A stretch of DNA of 64,000 nucleotides, taken from positions 1 through 64,000 of the forward strand of contig NZ_SJNZ01000014.1 of assembly GCF_004331155.1 (NCBI RefSeq), written 5' to 3'. Under the pieces are notes generated by a model. The model was not told where the DNA came from. It saw nothing but the letters and a program-made list of their open reading frames with translations, and did not search any database. Below are positions 37,325 through 45,202 of this stretch, in pieces. Every line of letters begins with the position of its first letter. Position 1 is the first letter of the stretch. The stretch comes from Acinetobacter terrestris (GTDB lineage Bacteria; Pseudomonadota; Gammaproteobacteria; Pseudomonadales; Moraxellaceae). Made by a program: the position numbers and the translations under genes.

Positions 37325-38077
37325 TTAGATAAAATAACTAATTACCAATAAATGAACGGGATAAAACCAGTATGCCGATTTGCCGATGGGTGGGACTTTA
37401 AAATTCAACTGAATTAGAGGAGATTTTAATAAAAGAAATGACATGAGTACCGAAGCAATAAAACTGTTCAAAGCGAAGTTAAACACTGTTAAATAAGTAT
37501 TTTCTTGTGTAAATCCTCGAACTTCGAACCACGATTCAAGGTTAGCAATTACCGCACATACACCACTACTGAAAATAAGAATTTTTTGAAGGGCGGTGAT
37601 TTGTATTCTAAAGATGCAATAAAATAGAATGATTAACAAAACACCAAATGTACCGTACATAAAAAACTTAGAAAAAAAGACCGTCAAAGTCGTCAACAAG
37701 ATTAAGCTCACTTTTGCAGAGATGCGTTTTGATTCTGCTAATAGGATAAATACAAATCCCAACAGTAAAGTAGGCATAATATTAAATGTTGTAAAATCAG
37801 ACCGGTTATACAGTTGATAAGGAATTTCAGAAATAAAACTAAATAAAATCAAATTTTTTAAATAATCATCTAAAGTCTTTGTCTTGTTATTTTGTACAGC
37901 ATTATGGGTATTGTAGGCGATCATAAGCGCAAACATTGGAAAAGCCCATCTACCAATACCTCTCAGCACAAAAGTATATTCTGAAAAAAGTACCCAGAGG
38001 TGATCTAGAACCATGCTAATGGTCGCAATCCACTTCACAAGATCCAAGATACTATTTCTTTTTATAGAGTGATTCAT
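37325..38077 (-). CDS. TraX-like membrane protein
   Basis: About eight hydrophobic helices in 250 residues. The first segment (LDLVKWIATISMVLDHLWVLF) and GIGRWAFPMFALMIAYNT-x12-YLKNLILFSFISEIPYQL match the TraX family, membrane acetyltransferase-like proteins that N-acetylate F-pilin in conjugative plasmids and occur widely alone. No pilin genes are nearby, so the substrate is unknown. Confidence 0.75.
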   Translation of the reverse strand: MNHSIKRNSILDLVKWIATISMVLDHLWVLFSEYTFVLRGIGRWAFPMFALMIAYNTHNAVQNNKTKTLDDYLKNLILFSFISEIPYQLYNRSDFTTFNIMPTLLLGFVFILLAESKRISAKVSLILLTTLTVFFSKFFMYGTFGVLLIILFYCIFRIQITALQKILIFSSGVCAVIANLESWFEVRGFTQENTYLTVFNFALNSFIASVLMSFLLLKSPLIQLNFKVPPIGKSAYWFYPVHLLVISYFI

Positions 38078-38288
38078 TTGAAATTATTTTGATTCCTCTC
38101 CAACTCAAGCTAAATGATTCTCTTACTAGAGATTGATCCTCCAATGCAGCAATGGTCTATATAAAGCTTAAATTGTTATTTATACCAAGATAAATTTCGT
38201 ATGCTTTTTACTTATGTATCCACGAATTTAAGACCTCTGAGGCTCTGACCAATAGCGATTAAGCTAGATATCTATAATTGCTAATATT

Positions 38289-38342
38289 TTATTATAATAA
38301 AATATTAAACCTTTAAATCCTCATATTTATCTATTATAATAA
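38289..38342. promoter_or_regulatory. Two candidate operator boxes upstream of hipA-like gene
   Basis: TTATTATAATAA (38289-38300, self-complementary) and CTATTATAATAA (38331-38342, one mismatch) are 42 bases apart, four helical turns, directly before the ATG at 38347. HipB-type antitoxins commonly autoregulate from paired palindromes. Confidence 0.5.
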
Positions 38343-38346
38343 AAAA

Positions 38347-39642
38347 ATGAATGAATTTTGCACGATACAGATTTTTAAAAATCAACAGTGGATCGACTGC
38401 GCCCTGGTTGAATTATTAGATGTCACCACCTTAGGTTGGGAGGCCCCGACTCGTACATCTTATTTATTTGAATATGCCATTTCATCTATGGACGCAAGAG
38501 ACATCCATGCCCTGTCTTTCAACCTTCCGGTGAATGTCCAGTCTGTACAGACCCCTACATGGCCCGCTTTTCTTATAGATTTATTGCCCCAAGGTTATGG
38601 ACGTAAAGAATTACTGAAAGAATTGAACTTTTCTGAAAATGCCCAGCAACATGCAGATTGGGCATTGCTTAAAGCAGGGGCAGGAAATCCAATTGGTCAT
38701 CTGCGGATTAAAGAGGCGCATGAATGGCTCTACACAAAATTCCCGGTAACGCCTACACAAGGCTTTAGTTTAGAAGAAATTATTCAGCGTAGAGAGACCT
38801 TTATTGAATCCTTAGCTGCTTATGGACTGTTTGTGGCAGGTTCTTCTGGTATCCAGGGTGAATGGCCTAAACTTTTGCTGACCCAAGCACAGGATGGGCT
38901 GTTTTATTTAGACCATACTCTGCCGGATGATCAGGCGATGAAGCATTGGCTGGTCAAATTCAGTCGAGGAAGTGATCAACGCCTAGAAAAAATTCTATCT
39001 CAAGAAGCGTTGTATATGCAGGTGGCCCAGCATTTAGGATTACGCGTTTACCAGGATATTGAATTGCATGAGCGCACCCTATTTATCCCCCGTTTTGACC
39101 GCCGGATTAAAGAGGGTCAGGTTGAACGGATAGCTCAGGAGAGTATTGCCTCTTTGAGTAACCGTGCAGGATTTGGGGTCAAACTGACCCATAATGAAAT
39201 TTGTCAATTGTTGGCAAGCAGCTGCACTCATCCAGAAACTGAAATCATTGAATACTTGAAGCGTGATCTCGCCAATGTCGCCTTAGGCAATAAAGATAAC
39301 CACACACGCAATACCGCTATTCAAAGGACGGAACACGGTCTTGTTCAATTGACTCCGGTATTTGATTTTGCCCCAATGTGGCTACATCCCGATGGTATCG
39401 CACGTACCACACGCTGGCAACGTGATGATCAAGGCGGCTCCCCTCTATGGGCATCGGTAATTGAACAAATTGCTGAGCTAAGTTCAGTTTCTACAGAGAC
39501 ATTGCGTCAAGTACTCAAGCAACAAATCCCCATCTATGAAAGCCTGCTTTCCTATATGTACGCCATTCATATGGATTCTGAAATTATTGAAAATAGTACG
39601 GTACGCATCAGCAATATTTGTCAGCAGTTAAACGAGCTCTAA
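38347..39642 (+). CDS. HipA-family serine/threonine kinase toxin
   Basis: The 431-residue protein has the HipA layout: an N-terminal couple-HipA region (TSYLFEYAISSMDARDIHALSFNLPV), a glycine-rich ATP loop (AGSSGIQGEWPKLLLT), LVKFSRGSDQR, the catalytic segment LANVALGNKDNHTRNTAI (D and N) and the DFAP metal-binding motif (VFDFAPMWL). HipA in E. coli phosphorylates GltX and causes persistence; the substrate here is unknown. Its stop is one base from the antitoxin ATG. Confidence 0.88.
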   Translation: MNEFCTIQIFKNQQWIDCALVELLDVTTLGWEAPTRTSYLFEYAISSMDARDIHALSFNLPVNVQSVQTPTWPAFLIDLLPQGYGRKELLKELNFSENAQQHADWALLKAGAGNPIGHLRIKEAHEWLYTKFPVTPTQGFSLEEIIQRRETFIESLAAYGLFVAGSSGIQGEWPKLLLTQAQDGLFYLDHTLPDDQAMKHWLVKFSRGSDQRLEKILSQEALYMQVAQHLGLRVYQDIELHERTLFIPRFDRRIKEGQVERIAQESIASLSNRAGFGVKLTHNEICQLLASSCTHPETEIIEYLKRDLANVALGNKDNHTRNTAIQRTEHGLVQLTPVFDFAPMWLHPDGIARTTRWQRDDQGGSPLWASVIEQIAELSSVSTETLRQVLKQQIPIYESLLSYMYAIHMDSEIIENSTVRISNICQQLNEL

Positions 39643-39643
39643 G

Positions 39644-39925
39644 ATGGATAAACGATTTAAGGCTTTAAGCCCAATTGAACAGATCCAAAAACGCCAACAG
39701 GTTTTGGACATCATCGAGCAGCACCCGGAATGGGAAATCCATCAGGTGGCTAAGTTTTTGCGTACCGAGCTACGTCTAACCTTGCAAGAGATGGCGAAGA
39801 TTACCAAGATCGCACCCCAAACCTTACAGAAATTAGAACAGGAAGATGGAAACCCTACCCTGCAGTCTATTTTGAAGCTGTTCAATGCTTTTGGATTAAC
39901 GGTCAGTGTTAAACGGAATTTTTAA
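39644..39925 (+). CDS. HipB-like Xre-family antitoxin
   Basis: The 93-residue protein has a helix-turn-helix core TLQEMAKITKIAPQTLQKLEQEDGNPTLQSILKLFNAFGLTV, typical of HipB-like antitoxins. The N-terminal 40 residues are extra and helical (IEQIQKRQQVLDIIEQHPEWEIHQVAKFL). The antitoxin follows the toxin, the reverse of E. coli hipBA; translational coupling to hipA is likely. Confidence 0.85.
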   Translation: MDKRFKALSPIEQIQKRQQVLDIIEQHPEWEIHQVAKFLRTELRLTLQEMAKITKIAPQTLQKLEQEDGNPTLQSILKLFNAFGLTVSVKRNF

Positions 39926-41220
39926 TTCGTGCAAATAAATTTGATCAATACTTAGGCTATTTAAATATAGATTGAATAGCTGAAGTAGTCATTATCACCT
40001 TACTTGAGTCCATAAGATCAAACACAAAACTGAGAAGTGCATCAAGGCTTTTAAATTTTTATTCATTTCATTATTTTAATGAATACTGTACCTGATCTGG
40101 AATACAGCTATTGCTAAAATAGAACAATCCATCGCTGGTATTTTTAATAAATGCTCATAAATGGTTTATATCTAGAGAATGTAATGTGATTTAGCCCCTC
40201 TCAAATCTTTTGGAATTGTCCCTCGGAGCGTATAAGGTCCCCCTGATTTTCTTTTATAAAACTGAAGTGAAGCATTTAGAATGAATGAATCATGGTCAAA
40301 ACTTAGTCATTCTTTCTTCTTTATGAGACGAGACCCAAAGATAACTATATACAGTTTCTACTCGTCTGGAATGTCGCTTTATCCAAGGGATGACTCTCTA
40401 CAGTTTTCCTCATCCAAGTTTATGATCAAGATAAATCTCTTCTGTTAACCTTTTCGAACCGCTGTAGAGAAAATTCGGATAAGGAAAAAATCCGGATTAT
40501 ATGTATGAATTGCTATGCTCAGTAGAAATTTAATCGATGGAGTACACAATTTAAATCTTTAGCGTGCAGTGAACATGTCGCGCTGATTCAAGTCAGCCAT
40601 TTACCAAGTTTGAAAAGGACCTAAAGCTAGAACGGGCCAGTTTGCCATTTTTGATTCGGGGCATTTAAAAGACTACTGTTAAGTTGAAACAGCTTTAAGA
40701 AATGCAGAATTGGATTTGAAACAATAGATGACATCAAAAAATTCTTCTAAGCCGTGAACTTCTTTTTTGTGATAACTATTTTTTTTGATATTTTAATGTC
40801 TGTTTATTCAGATTTATCACAGAAATAATCTGGTTATACAACACTTTTGTATTCTTCTTCATTGGCGCTTAGAGGCATCATTTTTGTTCCAAGCTACCTT
40901 CCTATATAAACTGTTAAAATCGGCTTCTTACAAGCAAATAGACGCAAATATGCAGCATATTCATGCACAATTTTCCCATTTTTTGATGGTTTTCTTATTT
41001 ATACGCAAAATAAGAAAAAATTACTTTAATCTCAGCCCAATATTCTCCATCTTAAAGATGGATTTTTTATATAAAATAAGGCCCATTGTGTTGAATGCGG
41101 GCAGAACCAAATTAGAATGAAATTATAAAGCTGGCGAGTTTTTTATAGTTAAGCAATGATATCTTCCGATTATGTATACATCAATTGCTATGCTCAAAAG
41201 TGAATTACGAGTTGCAGTTT
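39926..41220. other. 1.3-kb gene-poor region with decayed coding sequence
   Basis: No intact gene is supported. Around 40530-40750 phrases such as ARTGQFAIFDSGHLKDYC and VETALRNAELDLKQ occur between stops, consistent with an old pseudogene of unknown family. It separates hipAB from the plasmid partition genes. Confidence 0.4.
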
Positions 41221-41257
41221 AAAAAAGAAGTGTAGCAATTTGCTACACTTCTTTTTT
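41221..41257. repeat. 37-bp perfect palindrome at the parB stop (copy 1 of a centromere-like motif)
   Basis: Eighteen-base arms around one T; the core is TGTAGCAA-T-TTGCTACA. It overlaps the last codons of parB and has T tracts, so it may terminate the parAB transcript as well as bind a partition protein. Confidence 0.7.
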
Positions 41258-42157
41258 TGATTTGATCAGCATGGTTTTCAGCAGACTTTCCAGTTGTTGT
41301 AAATTCTGATCATCAAATTCGCTCATTTTTAATGACACCTTTAAGGTGTTGTGATCAAATTTGATATTCCCTGCGACTTTTCCATCATATTCAATTTTAT
41401 GCACGATTGAAGTTTTAATCGGCTGTTTGGTTTCTGTCGACTTTAGAATTTTTTCAGCCAGTAATGCCAGTTTTGTTTGTTCAACTTCTTTGTTCAGTAA
41501 TTTCGCCCAGGCGTCTAACAGTGCTTTTTTGGCATTGTTGTAATTATCCTCGTAGTCGGACAAAAACTTTTTTACTGCCGTGGCTGCAGTACGTGCCAGC
41601 AAGGTCGGTTGTTGCTCTAAATCTGCAATCAGTTCTTGAGGTAATTTTTCGAAAGATAAATATTTATACATATCCTCACGGTTCATGCCCAAGGACTTTG
41701 CCAGTTTTTGCTTATTCTTTTTTAATTTTTCATTCAAAGAACTCAAACCGACATAGATTTCATAATCGGTTAAATCTTCCCGTTTTAAGTTTTCCGCTAA
41801 AGTTAACAGTGCTACATCTTCATCTGATGCATCTATAACAATCACTTCAATGGTACTTTTATTAAGAACCTGATGCGCCTTCAGCCGTCGTTCACCCGCA
41901 ATTAACTCATATTTGTCCTGTACTCTTCGTACTGCAATCGGTTGTAGTAAGCCAATTTCGTCAATCGAAGCGGCCAAGTCTTCAATATCCTGTTGATTAA
42001 ATATTTTTCGTGGTTGATTAGGACTAGGCTGAATATCTGTAATCTGTACATTTCGACGTAGTTCTTTCACATCATTGACATGCTCTTTTTGAGCCTGTTG
42101 ATGTTTTTGAGTATTTTGCTGAAGACGTTGGGCCAACAGCTCTTTTGTACTTACCAT
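41243..42157 (-). CDS. parB: ParB-family partition protein
   Basis: A 304-residue DNA-binding partition protein. The N-terminal ParB nuclease-like domain is clear (ITDIQPSPNQPRKIFNQQDIEDLAASIDEIGLLQPIAVRRV-x-YELIAGERRLKAHQ), followed by LAENLKREDLTDYEIYVGLSSL and a helix-turn-helix (KLAKSLGMNREDMYKYLSFEKLP). It should bind the centromere and work with ParA to segregate the plasmid. It follows parA after 18 bases. Confidence 0.92.
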   Translation of the reverse strand: MVSTKELLAQRLQQNTQKHQQAQKEHVNDVKELRRNVQITDIQPSPNQPRKIFNQQDIEDLAASIDEIGLLQPIAVRRVQDKYELIAGERRLKAHQVLNKSTIEVIVIDASDEDVALLTLAENLKREDLTDYEIYVGLSSLNEKLKKNKQKLAKSLGMNREDMYKYLSFEKLPQELIADLEQQPTLLARTAATAVKKFLSDYEDNYNNAKKALLDAWAKLLNKEVEQTKLALLAEKILKSTETKQPIKTSIVHKIEYDGKVAGNIKFDHNTLKVSLKMSEFDDQNLQQLESLLKTMLIKSKKEV

Positions 42158-42175
42158 AATATTCTCAGAGTGCTC

Positions 42176-42961
42176 TTATTCAACACGATTGATAATTTCT
42201 TTCGCTAGTTCTTGAAAAGCTTTACGAACTTTAGCGTTTTTATCAACAGCCAATAGGGGTTGTTGCAAAATTGCGGCTTGATTCACTTTAGTACTCATCG
42301 GAATTGTAGTTTTTAGCAATTCACCGACTTGGCTTAAAGCTTCGTCTCTGATCAGTTTACACACGTTTTGACGTTCATCATGTTTAATTAATAAAGCGCC
42401 TAAGAGTTTTAATTCAGGATTAACACGTCTTATTTTAGTTAAATGGTTAATTAAGTCAGTTACACCATATAAGCCATATTGTGAACCTGATTCAATTGGC
42501 ACCATGACATGTGTCGATGCAGCCAATGCATTACTGGTGAGAAGTTTTAGGCTTGGAGGACAGTCAATCAGAATGAAATCATATAATCCTTTTAACAGTT
42601 CCAATTTAGTCGCCAGTTCTTCAGAGGGTCTTGGAGAATCATCTTTGAGTTGATCTTCAGTTTTACCTAAAGTTAGAGAACCATAAATTAAAGAAACATT
42701 TTTGAAATTGGTTTCTTCTTCTAAAGCTTCAGATAACAGACTTAAATCACCCACCAGTAATTCAGCAGAAGTGGTTTCAACTTCACTTGGATGTCTGGAT
42801 CCGATATGTAGACTTGCGTTGGCTTGGGGATCTAAATCAATCACCAAGACTTTGTTGCCCAAGTCTGCCAGTTCTGATGCCAGATGAACTACAGTGGTCG
42901 TCTTTCCGCAACCACCTTTATGATTTGCCACAGCAATGATTTTAGTCGACTTACTTGTCAT
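42176..42961 (-). CDS. parA: ParA-family partition ATPase
   Basis: The 261-residue ATPase has the deviant Walker A box NHKGGCGKTTTVVHLA, LVIDLDPQANAS as switch I and FILIDCPPSLKLLT as switch II. It lacks the long N-terminal helix-turn-helix of P1-type ParA, fitting the short type Ib class. It is transcribed away from the iteron region. Confidence 0.93.
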   Translation of the reverse strand: MTSKSTKIIAVANHKGGCGKTTTVVHLASELADLGNKVLVIDLDPQANASLHIGSRHPSEVETTSAELLVGDLSLLSEALEEETNFKNVSLIYGSLTLGKTEDQLKDDSPRPSEELATKLELLKGLYDFILIDCPPSLKLLTSNALAASTHVMVPIESGSQYGLYGVTDLINHLTKIRRVNPELKLLGALLIKHDERQNVCKLIRDEALSQVGELLKTTIPMSTKVNQAAILQQPLLAVDKNAKVRKAFQELAKEIINRVE

Positions 42962-42999
42962 AATAGACCTCGTTTGAGTTATTGTAATATAAAGAACTT

Positions 43000-43016
43000 T
43001 GTAGCAACTTGCTACA
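43000..43016. repeat. 17-bp palindrome in the parA promoter (copy 2)
   Basis: TGTAGCAA-C-TTGCTACA, perfect, 39 bases before the parA ATG. In partition loci of this type, such a site can be both operator and centromere. Confidence 0.65.
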
Positions 43017-43188
43017 GCTTCTTTACGCTACGTTGAAGTTATAATCTGAACTTGAATAAAAAACAAACAGATTCTTTTTTTTATTAAATATAGCTAGCTA
43101 ATTATAATTAGTATTAATTTATATAATTAGTTAATTATAATTAGAGCACTTTTTTACTATTAAAAATCAATATCTTATGGTTTTAAAG

Positions 43189-43335
43189 GTGGAAGGTTTG
43201 TCACTGAAAAGTGGAAGGTTTGTCACTGAAAGGTGGAAGACTTGTCACTGAAAGGTGGAAGACTTGTCACTGAAAAGTGGAAGGTTTGTCACTGAAAGGT
43301 GGAAGACTTGTCACTAGGGTGGAAGACTTGTCACG
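43189..43335 (+). repeat. Iteron array: seven tandem 17-bp repeats
   Basis: GTGGAAGRYTTGTCACT recurs at 43189, 43211, 43233, 43255, 43277, 43299 (exactly 22-base spacing) and 43319 (20 bases). Two sub-types alternate: GGTTTG and GACTTG. It is the replication-initiator binding array of a theta-type plasmid. Confidence 0.95.
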
Positions 43336-43424
43336 GAGTTTAAATAAAGCTTGAATTTAAACTATAAAATTATTTAAAAACAGGTTGTTAATCTGTTGAT
43401 AAGTTAGTTTATTTGGCTTTAAAG

Positions 43425-43658
43425 GTGGAAGACTTGTCATTTTAATATTTTTATCCTGTGGATAACCTGTTTGTTCGTAATTTCATCAAGGATATTGTCT
43501 GTTTTCATTTCTGAGCAGGCTAAAAGTGGAAGGTTTGTCACTGTTAAGGTGCATTTTTAATTATTCTTTCCACTTTATAGGGTGGTTTGGCGCATTTTTT
43601 GGCTTTCTAAGCACTTTCAAAATGAGTGAGAAATACTAAAAGTGGAAGGTTTGTCACT
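43425..43658 (+). repeat. Three dispersed iterons and a DnaA box
   Basis: Further iterons lie at 43425, 43526 and 43642, outside the 22-base register, as is usual for copies between the array and rep that mediate autorepression. TGTGGATAA at 43457-43465 is a perfect complement of the DnaA box TTATCCACA. Surrounding AT-rich stretches (43040-43150) could be the unwinding region. Confidence 0.85.
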
Positions 43659-43865
43659 AAAAAGTGCAATACTTTTTTTATTTTCCACCTTAAGTTTAAA
43701 AAGTGTTTTAAATAGCAAAACAAAGTGACATGGCTTCCACTCTTAGCCTTTGCTTTGATTGCTTGTTGGTCATTTCTGTTTAGTGTCGAGTTAAAAGGGT
43801 GGATAATTTGCATAGGATTCCACTTTTGTGTATAACATGTAGAAAAGTACTTTTATTTTCCACTT

Positions 43866-45035
43866 ATGAACAAGCTGAACGAAAAAGAAGAAATAGAATA
43901 TTTACCTTATTGTATTGGGAATATTCGCCATAATGGAGTGGTCAGTACCAGCAACCGCCTGATTCGACCGATTGAATTGTCATCCAATGAGTATAAAGCG
44001 CTCCTTTATGCGATGGCGGTGGCGAATTACGGTGAAAAAAATAATCAAGACCGGGAAATTACCGAGCAAACCTATATTTATTTGCATAAAGATGATTTAG
44101 GCGAGTTACTCGGTTTAGATAAAAAAAATTCCATTAATGTTGCAATAGACCGGATCTATAAAGAGCTGTCCTCCCGGGTTGCCCATTTTGTCATTGAAGA
44201 ACCTTTAGATGACAGCAAACGGAAAGTAAAAAAAGTACATTCTGTGGTGCCTATTATTCGAGAGCTGCGTTGGGAAGATGACGCCAAAAACGCCTTGCAG
44301 ATTCGCTTTACCAGTGAAGTGCTGCCTTACTTCACCCGTCTGGCAAGCGGTAATTTTACCACCTATCAATTAAAAGATTTATTCGCTTTAGACTCGGTGA
44401 CCAGTATGAGTCTGTATTCCTACTTTATTAAAAATGAGTTCAAGTATGCCAATCAGGACACATACGAAGTTGAACTGTCACTGGAAAACATCAAAGCATT
44501 AACCGATATTGGCGAGAAGAAATATGATCGTTGGGTTGATTTCAGACGTTATGTGTTAGATAAAATTGTTGAAGAAATTAATGATAGAACCAGTCTGAAG
44601 CTGGAATATGACACCATTAAGAAAGGACGGCCTATTGTCGGTGTCCGGTTTAAAATTACCAGTGGGCATATTGAGGCGGTGATTCCTCAAAGCAATGAAA
44701 ATACCCAAATTTATCTGGATGTGGATTTTGATGACAATGCCATCGTGAAAGAGCTGGGTGCAAAATTCGATATGACGGTTCGCTCTTGGTATATTCACGC
44801 CAATGATCCGAATTATAAACAGTTCAGCAAGTGGTTTAAAGCTGAAGGCTGTTTAACCGATTCTCAAGCTAACCTGATTGTAAACGATATTATGTTTCAA
44901 ATGGATTTTGCTGTGGCCGGCGTATCGATGAATGATTTCAAAAAAGAAATGAAATATAAGCTAAAAAATGATCCTGCCTTTGTTCAGGGAAATCGCGAAC
45001 GTTTGAACGAGATTTTCGGCAAAGAGATTATTTAA
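43866..45035 (+). CDS. repB: RepB-type replication initiator (Rep_3) with a C-terminal DUF5710-like domain
   Basis: Residues about 30-260 form the tandem winged helices of Rep_3 initiators (NRLIRPIELSSNEYKALLYAMAVANYG; TSMSLYSYFIKNEF; WVDFRRYVLDKIVEEINDRTSLKLEYDTIKKGRPIVGVRFKI). Residues about 281-324 (YLDVDFDDNAIVKELGAKFDMTVRSWYIHANDPNYKQFSKWF) match DUF5710, a short domain usually found in primases, mobilisation and DNA-repair proteins. A helical tail follows. Rep should bind the iterons upstream. The DUF5710 addition is unusual for Rep_3 proteins. Confidence 0.9.
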   Translation: MNKLNEKEEIEYLPYCIGNIRHNGVVSTSNRLIRPIELSSNEYKALLYAMAVANYGEKNNQDREITEQTYIYLHKDDLGELLGLDKKNSINVAIDRIYKELSSRVAHFVIEEPLDDSKRKVKKVHSVVPIIRELRWEDDAKNALQIRFTSEVLPYFTRLASGNFTTYQLKDLFALDSVTSMSLYSYFIKNEFKYANQDTYEVELSLENIKALTDIGEKKYDRWVDFRRYVLDKIVEEINDRTSLKLEYDTIKKGRPIVGVRFKITSGHIEAVIPQSNENTQIYLDVDFDDNAIVKELGAKFDMTVRSWYIHANDPNYKQFSKWFKAEGCLTDSQANLIVNDIMFQMDFAVAGVSMNDFKKEMKYKLKNDPAFVQGNRERLNEIFGKEII

Positions 45036-45038
45036 AAA

Positions 45039-45057
45039 GTGTAGCAACTTACTACAC
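45039..45057. repeat. Imperfect palindrome after repB (copy 3)
   Basis: GTGTAGCAAC-TTACTACAC, the same motif as at 41221 and 43000 with one changed base. It lies just below the rep stop. Confidence 0.6.
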
Positions 45058-45202
45058 ATTTTGTCGCGATGGATGCCACTCAATTGAGCTTATATCTTTA
45101 AGCACCGAAATTGAAACGACAAGTTATGTCACATGGTGGGAGAGGCTATGAATAAGCAAGCTAAACTCCTCCAGTATTAAGCAACAAGTGTATGGACTTC
45201 GA

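Larger units (their letters stand above)
43040..43865. other. Plasmid origin of replication region (oriV)
   Basis: The region combines an AT-rich block, ten iterons, a DnaA box and the rep promoter, all between the divergent parA and rep genes. Each element alone is clear; the exact unwinding site is not determined. Confidence 0.85.

Noticed and set aside
40884..41120. 78-codon open frame before parB
   Set aside because: Phe/Lys/Ile-rich chance frame with no ribosome site, in a decayed region.
43189..43658. Regular direct repeats resembling a CRISPR array
   Set aside because: The 22-base period leaves only about 5 bases between 17-base repeats, with no spacers, and a Rep_3 gene and DnaA box follow. 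It is an iteron array.
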